A stretch of DNA of 64,000 nt from Parachlamydia acanthamoebae (lineage in GTDB: Bacteria > Chlamydiota > Chlamydiia > Chlamydiales > Parachlamydiaceae), in contig NZ_BAWW01000057.1 in the NCBI RefSeq assembly GCF_000875975.1, forward strand, positions 29,131 through 93,130. Direction: 5' to 3'. The first letter of the stretch is position 1. Each line of letters opens with the position of its first letter. This document shows positions 55,403 through 64,000 of the stretch, one piece after another. Both the position numbers and the translations under genes were made by a program. Under the pieces are notes generated by a model. That model saw only the letters and a list, made by a program, of their open reading frames with translations, did no database searches and had not been told where the DNA came from.

Positions 55403-56638
55403 ATGACGGATCAATTTTCCATTAAATTAAAAAATACAACGCTTAACTGGAATCGAGAAGATCTTTCAGCTAAACTGAAAAAGCTTAGTGAATTAGATGA
55501 TCAAGGCAAGCTAGGCGGAAAAACAGTCGTTATAAAGAAAGACTTATCTGTAAAAACTTTGGGAAAGGTGAAGCAATTTTTTTGGTCTATGTTGTCAAAT
55601 ACTCGTCTGGGGCGTCGCATATATGGGGTGGATTATAACCAAAATGAAGCAATCTTCACTCAAATAAAAGACAAATTAACTCCTACTGACAATGATCTAA
55701 TTGAACTATTTAATGCTAGCGTTAACAAATACAATCATTATCAAGATAGAGTCGTTATAACAAAAGTAGAGGAAGAGAATCCAATTCCTAAAGCTACGAG
55801 TCCAAAAGCTATCAGTCCGACGTTAGCCAGAGCTTTGGAACAGGTCGAAAACGTGCCTAAAGCAGAAGTCGTGCATATGTCTTCAACTTTGTTAGATCCT
55901 CTTGGAGCAAAAAATGCCGAAGCCGCACATTTGGATATTTCTTTAGAACTTGAGCCGCCGAAACATGCTGTAAAGCTAAAAGATGGTAGCATTGCAACGG
56001 TATTTGGTAAAACTAAAGTTGTTCTTGTAAAGGGATCTACTCTTGATCAGAATACCGATGCTATTGTTAATGCCGCAAATGAAAGGTTGCTAGGAGGGGG
56101 AGGAATTGATGGACAAATTTGGTCGCGCAGTGGGGCTCTCTCCGGTGCTAAAGATTCTGGAGAGTTTCTAAAAGCAGAAATCATGCCTATTAAAGCCAAT
56201 CTTCCAAGCGGGAATCTTCCAAATGGTGAAGCTGTGATTACACGAGCTCTAGGATTGAACAGCCGCTATATTATACATGCTGTTGGTCCTCGCGGAGCGC
56301 AACCTAAAGTCCTAAGAAATGCCTACTTAAATAGCTTAGAATTATTAGATGCGAATCAGCTCAAGTCTATCTCATTTTGCTGCATTAGCCAGAGCATTTT
56401 TGGGTATTCACCAAAAGATGCTGCTCCTATAGTTGTGGACCTTATCCGTCGTTATTGTGAATACAAAGATGGACCGACGACAGATTTGCAGTCAGATCAG
56501 TTGCAGAAAATGGTTGAGGAAGATGAGTCTTTTGATGCTTCTAAATTAGAACCATTTGAGCGAGAGATCCGTTTGGTCATGTATTCAGACAATGAATGGG
56601 ACGAATATAGCAAACTGGACGTTTTTAAAACTGCCTAA
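55403..56638 (+). CDS. Macro-domain (ADP-ribose-binding) protein; candidate effector
   Basis: About 411 residues. ATG 55403 is preferred (AAAGGTGG just upstream); GTG 55394 is possible. The N-terminal ~125 residues are helical, basic and unrecognised, followed by a Pro/Ala linker. Residues ~205-370 form a macro domain: VVLVKGSTLDQNTDAIVNAANERLLGGGGIDG, then GEAVITRALGL and YIIHAVGP. The NAAN and GGGG(I/V)DG motifs are those of ADP-ribose binders or hydrolases (MacroD/DarG-like). The usual IHxxAG after it is IWSRSG. A TATAAT at 55366-55371 may be its promoter. Followed by two tandem genes with a NADAR-like tail. Confidence 0.85.
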   Translation: MTDQFSIKLKNTTLNWNREDLSAKLKKLSELDDQGKLGGKTVVIKKDLSVKTLGKVKQFFWSMLSNTRLGRRIYGVDYNQNEAIFTQIKDKLTPTDNDLIELFNASVNKYNHYQDRVVITKVEEENPIPKATSPKAISPTLARALEQVENVPKAEVVHMSSTLLDPLGAKNAEAAHLDISLELEPPKHAVKLKDGSIATVFGKTKVVLVKGSTLDQNTDAIVNAANERLLGGGGIDGQIWSRSGALSGAKDSGEFLKAEIMPIKANLPSGNLPNGEAVITRALGLNSRYIIHAVGPRGAQPKVLRNAYLNSLELLDANQLKSISFCCISQSIFGYSPKDAAPIVVDLIRRYCEYKDGPTTDLQSDQLQKMVEEDESFDASKLEPFEREIRLVMYSDNEWDEYSKLDVFKTA

Positions 56639-56830
56639 TGTCCTTACAAGCGATCTTTTGTTGAGCAGTAGATTTTCCAGTTGGCTTTCTATAAAAGCAA
56701 GAGAGAGAGAGACTATTTTTTGATTCAATCAAATTTAGAAAAACATAGTAGCCCTTCAATTACAATCATGAAAAGAAATTCTGTCCATTGTTCTTCTTTT
56801 GAATTTTTTTAAATTTTGTCACATTTATGC

Positions 56831-56845
56831 AAACTGTAACAGTTT
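56831..56845. promoter_or_regulatory. Inverted repeat AAACTG-TAA-CAGTTT, copy 1
   Basis: Perfect 6-bp arms with a 3-base spacer, kept identically at 58113-58127. It lies about 90 bases upstream of the -10 box; candidate operator. Confidence 0.5.
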
Positions 56846-56913
56846 ATAAGTAAAATAGCAGAATTAAAAAATACCTAAGGTTATATTGTGCCCTCCAAAA
56901 AAACTTGATGTAG

Positions 56914-56941
56914 TTCTTCTAAACTAAGGTTGTGGTATACT
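56914..56941 (+). promoter_or_regulatory. Extended -10 promoter of NADAR-like gene 1
   Basis: TGGTATACT (TATACT at 56936-56941 preceded by TG), with TTCTTC at 56914-56919 as a weak -35 and a 16-base spacer. The same element recurs before gene 2 (TATACT 58218-58223). Confidence 0.5.
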
Positions 56942-57023
56942 AGAAGGATTTAATGCAGAAATGATTCTATTGATTAAAAATATTTTTTTTGTTATAATAA
57001 TTTTTCTAAAAAGAGGTTATCTT

Positions 57024-57788
57024 ATGAAAATAAGCTTTATGAAAGAACCAAGCAAATTGCCTATAGACCTTATTGGCGATAAGCAGGCAAGAAACCTCAA
57101 AGTACAAGAAGGATATTATTGCTGTGGTTACAAGGAAGAAAAAGCTTCTTTTTTGCAAAGACACTTAATTTATCGGGTTCATCACATTTTAGCTCGCTTA
57201 TTTAGTCATAAATATTCAGAAGAAGAGAAAAGACTTCTCAAAGAAAAAAGGCAATACGTTTACTACTGTCTTCCAAAAGATGTCGATCGGCGAGGAACCG
57301 TCCCTGCAGAGGATGCGCTGTTTTTTTGTGACGCAGGAGTGAACGTCCAAGAGAGGCTAAGAACCGAGTTCTTTAAACAGATGCAAGGGACTTATTTATG
57401 CTCTAAAGTGATCCTTTTAAACACATCAAGTGGCGGCTGTAATTTTTTCAATGATGCGGATGGGGCTTTTGCATCCAATTCCGAAGGTCAGAAAGCTTTT
57501 AGGGATAATGGAGGGGGATTTCTCCTGTTTTGTTCTAATATTAAAAATGACTCAACCGAAACGTTTCTACGAGATCATCCGGAATTTAGGGGGAATAATG
57601 CTCGTTACAAAGGAGCTATGTTTCAGTTGCTTAAGAATAGAGACATGTCTGTTATGAGAAATCCTCTCTATCAGGGTAAATTTTCTCGGGAATTTATCCA
57701 CTTCCTGGAAACAGGAGAAGAGCTTCTCTCTATAGGTTTCAAGCAAAGATATTTTGGTGTTGGAGGGACTTTCCCTCCTAAAAAATAG
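57024..57788 (+). CDS. Tandem paralogue 1, NADAR-like C-terminus
   Basis: 254 residues from ATG 57024, with AAAAAGAGG 8 bases upstream (same site in copy 2). No signal peptide. Starts MKISFMKEPSKLPIDLIGDK; a basic helical region follows (residues ~40-75). The C-terminal ~60 residues (DMSVMRNPLYQGKFSREFIHFLETGEELL...RYFGVG) resemble the end of NADAR/YbiA proteins (M..AL..KF....LL.TG..L....YWG.G). The glutamate-containing N-terminal NADAR motif is not clearly visible, so the family is tentative. NADAR enzymes cleave ADP-ribose or nucleotide N-glycosidic bonds. Confidence 0.6.
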   Translation: MKISFMKEPSKLPIDLIGDKQARNLKVQEGYYCCGYKEEKASFLQRHLIYRVHHILARLFSHKYSEEEKRLLKEKRQYVYYCLPKDVDRRGTVPAEDALFFCDAGVNVQERLRTEFFKQMQGTYLCSKVILLNTSSGGCNFFNDADGAFASNSEGQKAFRDNGGGFLLFCSNIKNDSTETFLRDHPEFRGNNARYKGAMFQLLKNRDMSVMRNPLYQGKFSREFIHFLETGEELLSIGFKQRYFGVGGTFPPKK

Positions 57789-58044
57789 TAAAGAATATGC
57801 TAAAGTTGATTTTTCCATTTGGAGCACGATTGTTTAGCTTTGCATAAAAAGCAAATTTTTGTTAAGAGCTTCGTCACTTTACCCATCCTGAGCGATAAGA
57901 TAAGCATGCAAATGTATATTCCCTGAATTTTTCTTCTATATTGCTATTTTTAATTTAGTCAAAGTTTAAAAAAATATAATAGTCCAATATTAAGAGGCTG
58001 CTAATGCAACGAAGTTGCGAAATAAGCCAGTATAACTCCAATGA
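57789..58044. other. Spacer between the tandem paralogues
   Basis: 256 bases of unique A+T-rich DNA between the two repeat copies; no gene, tRNA or transposon end is visible. Confidence 0.6.
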
Positions 58045-58112
58045 CAATCATGAAAAGAAATTCTGTCCATTGTTCTTCTTTTGAGTTTTTTTAAATTTTG
58101 TCACATTTATGC

Positions 58113-58127
58113 AAACTGTAACAGTTT
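58113..58127. promoter_or_regulatory. Inverted repeat AAACTG-TAA-CAGTTT, copy 2
   Basis: Identical to 56831-56845, at the same distance from the promoter and gene. Confidence 0.5.
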
Positions 58128-58195
58128 ATAAGTAAAATAGCAGAATTAAAAAATACCTAAGGTTATGTTGTGCTCTCCAAAAAAACTTGATGTAG

Positions 58196-58223
58196 TTCTT
58201 CTAAACTAAGGTTGTGGTATACT
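58196..58223 (+). promoter_or_regulatory. Extended -10 promoter of NADAR-like gene 2
   Basis: TGGTATACT with TATACT at 58218-58223, in the same context as copy 1. Confidence 0.5.
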
Positions 58224-58303
58224 AGAGGGATTTAATTCAGAAATGATTCTATTGATTAAAAATATTTTTTTGTTATAATGGTTTTTCTAAAAAGAGGGTG
58301 TCT

Positions 58304-59050
58304 ATGAAAATAAGCTTTATGAAAGAACCAAGCAAATTGCCTATAGACCTTATTGGCGATATGCAGGCAAGAAACCTCAAAGTACAAGAAGGATATTATT
58401 GCTGTGGTTACAAGGAAGAAAAAGCTTCTTTTTTGCAAAGACACTTAATTTATCGGGTTCATCACATTTTAGCTCGCTTATTTAGTCATAAATATTCAGA
58501 AGAAGAGAAAAGACTTCTCAAAGAAAAAAGGCAATACGTTTACTACTGTCTTCCAAAAGATGCCGATCGGCGAGGGACCGTCCCTGCAGAGGATGCGTTG
58601 TTTTTTTGTAACGGAGGAACACAAGTCCAAGAAAAGCTAAGAATCGGGTTCTTCAAACAGATGCAAGGGACCTATTTATGCTCTAAAGTGATCCTTTTAA
58701 ATAGTGCAAGTGGTGGCAGTCATTTTTTCAACGATGCTGATGGGGCTTTTCCATCCAATTCCGAAGGTCAGAAAGCTTTTAAGCAGAACCATGGGGGATA
58801 CCTCCTTTTTTGTTCTACTAAGTGTAACAATGAGTCAACCGAAACATTTCTAAGAGATCATCCGGAATTTAGAGATAACAATGCTCGTTACAAAGGGGCT
58901 ATGTTTCAGGTGATTAAGAATAAAGACGTGTCTGTCATGAGAGACCCCCTTCATCAGGGTAAATTTTCTCGGGAATTTATCCACTTCCTGGAAACAGGAG
59001 AAGAGCTTCTCTCTATAGGTTTCAAGCAAAGATATTTTGGTGTTGGCTAA
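58304..59050 (+). CDS. Tandem paralogue 2, NADAR-like C-terminus
   Basis: 248 residues from ATG 58304 (AAAGAGGGTG upstream). Residues 1-84 are nearly identical to paralogue 1 (Lys/Met and Val/Ala swaps only). Residues ~85-205 carry most of the differences (FFCNGGTQVQEKLRIG versus FFCDAGVNVQERLRTE; QNHGGYLLFCSTKCNN versus DNGGGFLLFCSNIKND). The last ~40 residues again match. It lacks the final GTFPPKK of copy 1 because a stop follows FGVG. Same tentative NADAR assignment. Confidence 0.6.
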   Translation: MKISFMKEPSKLPIDLIGDMQARNLKVQEGYYCCGYKEEKASFLQRHLIYRVHHILARLFSHKYSEEEKRLLKEKRQYVYYCLPKDADRRGTVPAEDALFFCNGGTQVQEKLRIGFFKQMQGTYLCSKVILLNSASGGSHFFNDADGAFPSNSEGQKAFKQNHGGYLLFCSTKCNNESTETFLRDHPEFRDNNARYKGAMFQVIKNKDVSVMRDPLHQGKFSREFIHFLETGEELLSIGFKQRYFGVG

Positions 59051-59439
59051 GCTATTTGGGGGATGGGGATTAAAAGACTAGTTTTCAGTATAGCCCCCTT
59101 CTTTACAGTAAAGACGGCTCTAGCATGATCCGTTGTTCATTTGTTAAACTTCCATTCTCATAAATTGGATGAAGAAAGTGTAAGATTCAGTGTACTCTCT
59201 CAGTATTTGCCTTTACTAAACCGTCTCTTCTCGGGGTCTTTTCTCCAACCAAAGTTTTTATTTTTCTTTAAGGGTCAAGAAACTTATAGGATGTTTCTCT
59301 CAGGCATGATTTCTTATTGTATGAGAATCTGAAATTCTGGCATCCTATGGGTCATTTCGTTATTCGATATTGCAATCGGAAGAGGTTGACGATATGAAAT
59401 ACGCTTTCTTATGACTTAAATTATCAAAAAGGATGAAAT
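59051..59439. other. Intergenic region before hppA
   Basis: 389 bases. A short open frame (59141-59332) has no ribosome site and no recognisable product, so I do not call it. The last ~55 bases carry the hppA promoter candidate. Confidence 0.6.
59386..59415 (+). promoter_or_regulatory. Candidate promoter for hppA
   Basis: TTGACG (59386-59391), 18-base spacer, TATGAC (59410-59415), 25 bases before the start codon. AAAAAGGATG provides the ribosome site. Confidence 0.4.
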
Positions 59440-61521
59440 ATGACGCCTTATGAATATGGATTGATCGCTTGCGGCCTCATTGGCTTGCTTTACGGGGCGA
59501 TAACGATTCAATCAGTGCTATCTAAAAGTGCAGGAAATGAACGCATGCAAGAAATTGCTAGTGCCATCCAAGAGGGGGCAAGGGCTTATCTGAACCGTCA
59601 ATACACGACTATTGCAATGGTTGGTGTTGTGGTATTTGCATTTTTAACTTGGTTTCTAGGATGGCATGTAGGCCTTGGTTTTGTAATTGGAGCAATCTTA
59701 TCTGGTGCCGCTGGTTATATTGGAATGAACATTTCTGTACGTGCTAACGTGAGAACAACTGAAGCTGCGCGCCAAGGTTTGGCATCGGCTCTAGATGTGT
59801 CATTCAAGTCTGGTGCAATTACGGGGATGCTTGTTGTCAGTTTGGGGCTACTAGGGATCACCGGCTATTATATATTTTTGAAAAACAGTAATATTTCATT
59901 AAGCGCTCTCTTAGAGTCCCTTGTTTCTTTGGGATTTGGAGCGTCGCTCATTTCGATTTTTGCACGCTTAGGTGGAGGAATTTTCACAAAAGGTGCAGAC
60001 GTTGGCGCTGATCTCGTTGGAAAAATTGAAGCCGGAATTCCTGAAGATGACCCACGCAATCCAGCTGTTATTGCAGATAACGTTGGTGATAACGTTGGGG
60101 ACTGCGCAGGAATGGCAGCAGACTTATTTGAGACATATGTTGTGACAATCGTTGGAACGATGCTTTTGGCTGGCATCTTCTTCACAGGTGCAACCATGGA
60201 AACAATGATGTTGTATCCGTTGGCGATTGGTGCGATTTGTATTTTAACTTCCATTGTTGGAACTTTTTTTGTCAAACTAGGCAAAAGCCAAGACATCATG
60301 GGCGCTCTTTATAAAGGGTTTATTGTTACAGCAGTATTGTCAGCGATTGCACTTGCATGGTTGACTAAGTATTTGATTGGATTTGACCAGTCCTTTACTG
60401 TGAACCACGCCACTTTTACAGGTTTAAATCTTTTCTATTGTGCATTGACAGGGCTTGTCGTTACAGGTTTACTCATGTGGATTACAGAATACTACACCCT
60501 GACGAAATACCGTCCTGTACAGAGTATTGCTCAAGCATCTACAACTGGACATGGAACAAACATCATCCAAGGGATAGCCGTTTCTATGGAAGCTACAGCC
60601 CTTCCCGTTGTGGTGATCTGCGTTGGAATCCTCGTTTCCTATATCAATGCTGACCTTTTCGGTATTGCTGTCGCCGCAACAAGCATGCTTGCTTTGGCTG
60701 GTATGGTTGTCGCACTGGATGCCTACGGTCCTGTAACAGATAATGCGGGTGGAATTGCGGAAATGTCCAATCTTCCGGCAGATGTGCGAAAAACGACAGA
60801 TGCGCTTGATGCGGTAGGAAATACAACAAAAGCTGTGACGAAAGGATACGCAATCGGATCTGCTGGTTTTGCTGCTTTGGTTTTGTTTGCTGCATTTATT
60901 GAAGATTTAGGACGTTATTTCCCTGATTATCAAGGGGAGTTCCTTCTTGAGAATGCCTATGTTGTGATCGGACTGTTCATTGGAGGCTTACTTCCTTATC
61001 TATTTGGAGCTCTTTGCATGATGGCTGTAGGCCGAGCAGCGGGTTCTGTTGTTGAAGAGGTACGTAGCCAATTCCGTGACAATCCGGGCATTATGGAAGG
61101 TACATCCAAACCGAATTATGGTCGCACAGTTGACATGTTGACAAAAGCTGCGATTAAAGAAATGGTTCTACCTTCCCTTTTACCTGTTGCAGCTCCAATT
61201 GTGCTATACTTTGCGTTAACTTATACAGTGGGGCAATCAGAGGCGTTTATTGCGTTAGGATCGATGCTTTTAGGCTCTGTTGTGACTGGTCTTTTCGTGG
61301 GCCTTTCTATGACATCTGGTGGTGGCGCATGGGATAATGCTAAGAAGTTAATTGAAGATGGGCGTCATGGTGGTAAGGGCTCAGATGCTCACCGTGCTGC
61401 CGTTACGGGAGATACTGTTGGCGATCCGTACAAGGATACTGCAGGTCCTGCGATTAACCCGATGATTAAAATCATCAATATCGTTGCATTATTGCTGTTG
61501 GCTGTATTAGCGGCGCAGTAA
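59440..61521 (+). CDS. hppA: Membrane-bound proton-translocating pyrophosphatase
   Basis: 693 residues, about 16 membrane helices. Hydrolyses PPi and pumps H+ across the inner membrane. The active-site blocks are [55 protein letters not shown] and the C-terminal [17 protein letters not shown]. At about residue 460 it reads [17 protein letters not shown]. The Lys there marks the K+-independent H+-pumping class, where K+-dependent forms have Ala. It works naturally with PPi-producing reactions such as PPDK in the PEP direction. Convergent with uup, sharing a terminator. Confidence 0.97.
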   Translation: MTPYEYGLIACGLIGLLYGAITIQSVLSKSAGNERMQEIASAIQEGARAYLNRQYTTIAMVGVVVFAFLTWFLGWHVGLGFVIGAILSGAAGYIGMNISVRANVRTTEAARQGLASALDVSFKSGAITGMLVVSLGLLGITGYYIFLKNSNISLSALLESLVSLGFGASLISIFARLGGGIFTKGADVGADLVGKIEAGIPEDDPRNPAVIADNVGDNVGDCAGMAADLFETYVVTIVGTMLLAGIFFTGATMETMMLYPLAIGAICILTSIVGTFFVKLGKSQDIMGALYKGFIVTAVLSAIALAWLTKYLIGFDQSFTVNHATFTGLNLFYCALTGLVVTGLLMWITEYYTLTKYRPVQSIAQASTTGHGTNIIQGIAVSMEATALPVVVICVGILVSYINADLFGIAVAATSMLALAGMVVALDAYGPVTDNAGGIAEMSNLPADVRKTTDALDAVGNTTKAVTKGYAIGSAGFAALVLFAAFIEDLGRYFPDYQGEFLLENAYVVIGLFIGGLLPYLFGALCMMAVGRAAGSVVEEVRSQFRDNPGIMEGTSKPNYGRTVDMLTKAAIKEMVLPSLLPVAAPIVLYFALTYTVGQSEAFIALGSMLLGSVVTGLFVGLSMTSGGGAWDNAKKLIEDGRHGGKGSDAHRAAVTGDTVGDPYKDTAGPAINPMIKIINIVALLLLAVLAAQ

Positions 61522-61533
61522 CATTGGATAAAC

Positions 61534-61572
61534 AAAAGACTAAAAAGCCATTCGGCTTTTTAGTCTTTTTCG
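61534..61572. terminator. Bidirectional terminator between hppA and uup
   Basis: AAAAGACTAAAAAGCC (61534-61549), loop ATTC, GGCTTTTTAGTCTTTT (61554-61569), followed by T. A perfect 16-bp stem with T runs on either side, overlapping the uup stop codon. Confidence 0.92.
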
Positions 61573-63485
61573 ATTTCGTTCAGTTCTTGATGGGCTTTTT
61601 CCCAATCTTCTAAAGTCTGGTTCAATTCCTCTTCTAGCTTTGATTTCTTAGACAAAAGTTTCGCTTGCTCTTCTCTAGACGTTCGTTCGTAAAATCCTTC
61701 AGATCCCATGGTAGCGTCTATTTCTTCTATTTTTGTTTCAAGCTGCTGGCATAAATCCTCAACGCGCTTGATTTGCTTTTCAAGTTGGGCGCGTAAATTT
61801 CGTTGTTTCTTTTGTTCTTCGTAAGAAAGTTTATTTTGCGATTGTTTGCTGGCTTGGGAGGCTCGCTTGGCTGATCGATCTAAATGGTCCACATCTCGTT
61901 TTTCTAAATATTCAGGATAGGAGCAATGAAAATCGTGAATGCCGGTTTCATTAATTTCAATGATACGGGAGGCTAGGCTTGCTACAAAATATCGATTGTG
62001 GCTGACAAATAAAACGGTTCCAGAATAGGTTTTCAGGCTGTGAATAAGGGCTTCAATAGCTTCCATATCTAAGTGGTTAGTCGGTTCATCAAAAATGAGG
62101 ATGTTCTGTTTTGCCAACATCATTTTTGCTAAAATTAATCGAGCTGCTTCTCCGCCACTTAAAACTTCAATCGTTTTGTGTACATCATCGCCTGAAAATA
62201 AGACTTGTGCCAGCATTTGACGGGCTTGCTGTTCTTGAACATCTTGTAAAGAGCCACAAAGCCAGTCAAGCAAGGAGCTTTTTTTATTGAATTCCTTAGA
62301 ATGATCTTGCGGGAAATAGGCGAATCCGGCTGCGTGTCCCCACTCAAAGGTGCCGGCATCAGAAGGGGTGCGGCCAGATAAAATTTCAAGTAGGGTTGAC
62401 TTTCCAATTCCATTTGGGCCGAGAATGGCAATCTTTTCTCCCCGGCCTACTTCAAATGACACATTTTCTAAGACTTTTTTCTCTCCGTAAGCTTTTTGAA
62501 TTCCCGTAATTTTTAATGGGGTGACTCCTGATGGACGTGTAATGGGGAATTGTAGGTGGGGAGCTTGTCTAGATGAGGGAGGAAGATAATGTTCTTCCAT
62601 CGCATTTTCAAGCTTTTCCATCGCTTTCAATTTAGATTGAGCTTGACGAGCCTTGGTCGCCTTTGCACGGAAGCGATCGACAAATTCTTGCAGGTCTTCT
62701 TTCTTCTTTTCTTGTTTCGCGAGTTGATTTTCCTTTTGCTCCAATTCCCAGGTCTTAGTTGTTTCAAATTGATCGTAATTTCCTGGGTAAATTTTAACCA
62801 TTTCGTAGTCTAAATCCATCACGTCAGTTGCAATCCCATTGAGAAAACTTCGATCGTGAGAGCTGACCACCACGGTTCCTGAAAATTGTCGGATGTAATC
62901 TTCCAGCCACTTAATCGAGTAAAGATCTAAATGGTTAGTCGGTTCATCCAAGATCAGAACGTCTGGTTGACTGAACAAAACTTGAGCAAGTAAAACGCGC
63001 AATTTATAACCACCAGACAAAATTTTTAAAGGTTTGTTGTGAAGATTCGCTTTTAATCCCAATCCTTCTAGCAACTCTCCAATTTGACTTGTTGCAGCAT
63101 AGCCCTGTTGTTCTTCAATGTGTTTTTCACAATTGGCTAGCTGATGGCATTGGTCTTCACTCAGTATGGCTTCTTGTAGCAGTAGATCTTTTTGTTTCAG
63201 TGCATCCCATAAGATAGGTTTTCCCATTAAGACTGTGTCAATCAGTGAGACATTTTCATAAAGGAAGTGATCTTGCTTTAAAGTTCCTAAACGGATCAGA
63301 GAAGGCATGAAGATGTCGCCTTTTTCTGGGGTAAGGGTGCCGCTTAGAATCTTGATGAGTGTGGATTTCCCAGATCCATTGGGTCCAACTAATGCATAGT
63401 GGCGTCCTGGATTCAGCTGAAAATTGGCGTTCCGAAAAAGAATCTTATCGCCATAGCGCATAGTGAGATTGATTGCAGAGATCAT
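61560..63485 (-). CDS. uup: ABC-F family ATPase, Uup type
   Basis: 641 residues with two ABC domains and no membrane segments. Domain 1: GPNGSGKSTLIKIL, LSGGYKLRVLLAQ, VLILDEPTNHLD. Domain 2: GPNGIGKSTLLEIL, LSGGEAARLILAK, ILIFDEPTNHLD. The charged linker between them (KEDLQEFVDRFRAKATKARQAQSK) is the tRNA-contacting P-site motif of ABC-F proteins. The C-terminal ~110 residues form a coiled coil (RAQLEKQIKRVEDLCQQLETKIEE), typical of Uup. Such proteins act on ribosomes rather than in transport. Confidence 0.92.
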   Translation of the reverse strand: MISAINLTMRYGDKILFRNANFQLNPGRHYALVGPNGSGKSTLIKILSGTLTPEKGDIFMPSLIRLGTLKQDHFLYENVSLIDTVLMGKPILWDALKQKDLLLQEAILSEDQCHQLANCEKHIEEQQGYAATSQIGELLEGLGLKANLHNKPLKILSGGYKLRVLLAQVLFSQPDVLILDEPTNHLDLYSIKWLEDYIRQFSGTVVVSSHDRSFLNGIATDVMDLDYEMVKIYPGNYDQFETTKTWELEQKENQLAKQEKKKEDLQEFVDRFRAKATKARQAQSKLKAMEKLENAMEEHYLPPSSRQAPHLQFPITRPSGVTPLKITGIQKAYGEKKVLENVSFEVGRGEKIAILGPNGIGKSTLLEILSGRTPSDAGTFEWGHAAGFAYFPQDHSKEFNKKSSLLDWLCGSLQDVQEQQARQMLAQVLFSGDDVHKTIEVLSGGEAARLILAKMMLAKQNILIFDEPTNHLDMEAIEALIHSLKTYSGTVLFVSHNRYFVASLASRIIEINETGIHDFHCSYPEYLEKRDVDHLDRSAKRASQASKQSQNKLSYEEQKKQRNLRAQLEKQIKRVEDLCQQLETKIEEIDATMGSEGFYERTSREEQAKLLSKKSKLEEELNQTLEDWEKAHQELNEIEKD

Positions 63486-64000
63486 AAAACCTGAAAAAAT
63501 AAGTTTAACATTGTATTGAACTATCTGAATATAACCGATTTAAAAATAAATTACAATGTCTGTGCAGTGAGCGTGACCTCTGAAAAAAGAGAGTATTGAA
63601 ATGGGGAAAATTTGACTTTGCAATAAATAGCTAAAACACAAGTAGATGCGAACAATTCATTTTTGTTGAATTTTCAAAAATGCATCTCTCAATACATTTT
63701 AAAGGCTTATTTTAAGTGTTCTTGTCATTAAATGTGCAGAAATATCAAAAAATGGAAAAAAATGAACAAAATATCATTATTAATATGCAAATTCTCTCAA
63801 AAAAGCGTTTTAAGCACGACAAGAGCGTCTTTATTAAGATATTGAAATTTCGGATTATTTTATTTAAAAGCAGCAGTTAAAACGAGTAAAAATTCATTTA
63901 ATGACGAAAAGGGGTTGCGGAAATAATGTGTCTTTTTGTATTGTCTTAGTTTCTTTCGCAAATAAGCAAGACGCTAACGAGTGAAACGAAAAGCAAAGCC
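63486..64000. other. Intergenic region, no gene seen
   Basis: 515 bases, very A+T-rich, with no credible open frame on either strand, no tRNA, no strong hairpin and no repeat of other parts of the window. It may hold the uup promoter and the 5' region of a gene beyond the window. Confidence 0.6.

Larger units (their letters stand above)
56639..57023. other. Upstream region of NADAR-like gene 1
   Basis: 385 bases without a gene. From about 56763 on it is the same as the region before gene 2 and holds a conserved inverted repeat and a promoter (listed separately). The first ~120 bases show nothing identifiable except short purine repeats (GAGAGAGAGA at 56700-56710). Confidence 0.6.
56763..57766. 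repeat. Direct duplication, copy 1 (regulatory region plus gene)
   Basis: Starts at CAATCATGAAAAG and includes ~260 bases of upstream DNA and the whole gene to ...TTTTGGTGTTGG. Offset to copy 2 is 1280-1282 bases. The upstream part and first ~90 codons are nearly identical, the middle diverges, and the last ~40 codons are again nearly identical. Confidence 0.92.
58045..59047. repeat. Direct duplication, copy 2 (regulatory region plus gene)
   Basis: Second copy of the block described at 56763-57766, starting at the same CAATCATGAAAAG and ending at TTTTGGTGTTGG, after which copy 1 continues with GGGACTTTCC and copy 2 with a stop. Confidence 0.92.

Noticed and set aside
56763..59047. Possible insertion sequence or CRISPR explanation for the large direct repeat
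   Set aside because: There are only two units, each containing a full gene with its promoter. No terminal inverted repeats, transposase or regularly spaced short repeats are visible, so it is a plain gene duplication.
59141..59332. 63-codon plus-strand frame upstream of hppA
   Set aside because: No ribosome site, no similarity to anything recognisable, and phenylalanine/serine-rich composition as in random A+T-rich DNA.
59868..60299. 143-codon minus-strand frame inside hppA
   Set aside because: It lies opposite the conserved DNVGDNVGD active-site coding region; no start signals and no recognisable protein.

Overview
This window looks like chromosome of an amoeba-associated (environmental) chlamydia, most like Parachlamydiaceae/Protochlamydia. 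Four observations support this. The DNA is A+T-rich. Several gene strings match the order known from Chlamydia: sppA/sohB-polA-coaE-rho, rplU-rpmA-obgE, rpsL-rpsG-fusA with rpsJ directly after fusA, rodA next to birA, and a pseudouridine synthase-gpmA-nifS-nifU block. It carries a chlamydial-type tail-specific protease. Between the housekeeping blocks sit lineage-specific genes with eukaryote-like domains (BTB, LRR, classical tyrosine phosphatase, ankyrin, macro), which is typical of amoeba symbionts. The species assignment is inference; the gene calls rest on the translated sequence.

Layout. 0-3.9 kb: CorA, then a DUF47/Pit phosphate-uptake pair and an exported protein. 3.7-5.5 kb: an ~880-bp tandem duplication in which each copy has kept a different intact gene. 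5.8-7.1 kb: a proline-rich ankyrin protein. 7.2-10.9 kb: the str-type ribosomal cluster, with a long hairpin and a second promoter between rpsL and rpsG. 10.9-22.3 kb: rodA, birA, ppdK, an AAA/DUF4143 ATPase and several exported or hypothetical proteins. 22.4-29.3 kb: sppA-polA-coaE-rho and a membrane-anchored protein. 29.3-35.7 kb: a duplicated two-gene module, an exported thioredoxin plus a giant BTB-LRR-tyrosine phosphatase, with a thioredoxin scar. 35.8-37.5 kb: obgE-rpmA-rplU. 37.7-40.5 kb: a dehydrogenase-like protein lacking its catalytic residues, a decayed winged-helix gene, an acetyltransferase and tRNA-Phe. 40.6-47.6 kb: Tsp protease, scpAB, two oligopeptide ABC ATPases and an MFS carrier. 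47.6-55.4 kb: a large hypothetical protein, an Rsm22-like methyltransferase, a pseudouridine synthase, a broken tandem CsaA gene, gpmA, and a nifS/nifU pair that has lost most active-site residues. 55.4-59.1 kb: a macro-domain protein beside two near-identical genes with a NADAR-like tail. 59.4-63.5 kb: a K+-independent-type H+-pyrophosphatase and a Uup-type ABC-F protein.

How it works together. Core functions (translation, replication/repair, termination, cell shape, chromosome condensation, peptide and phosphate uptake) are intact and look vertically inherited. PPDK and the membrane pyrophosphatase fit a pyrophosphate-linked energy economy. The accessory parts look like host-interaction genes expanded by recent local duplication and partly decaying. 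The most system-like feature is the thioredoxin/BTB-LRR-phosphatase module: two full copies plus a scar of a third thioredoxin. The second is the macro/NADAR-like cluster, a possible ADP-ribose-handling locus.
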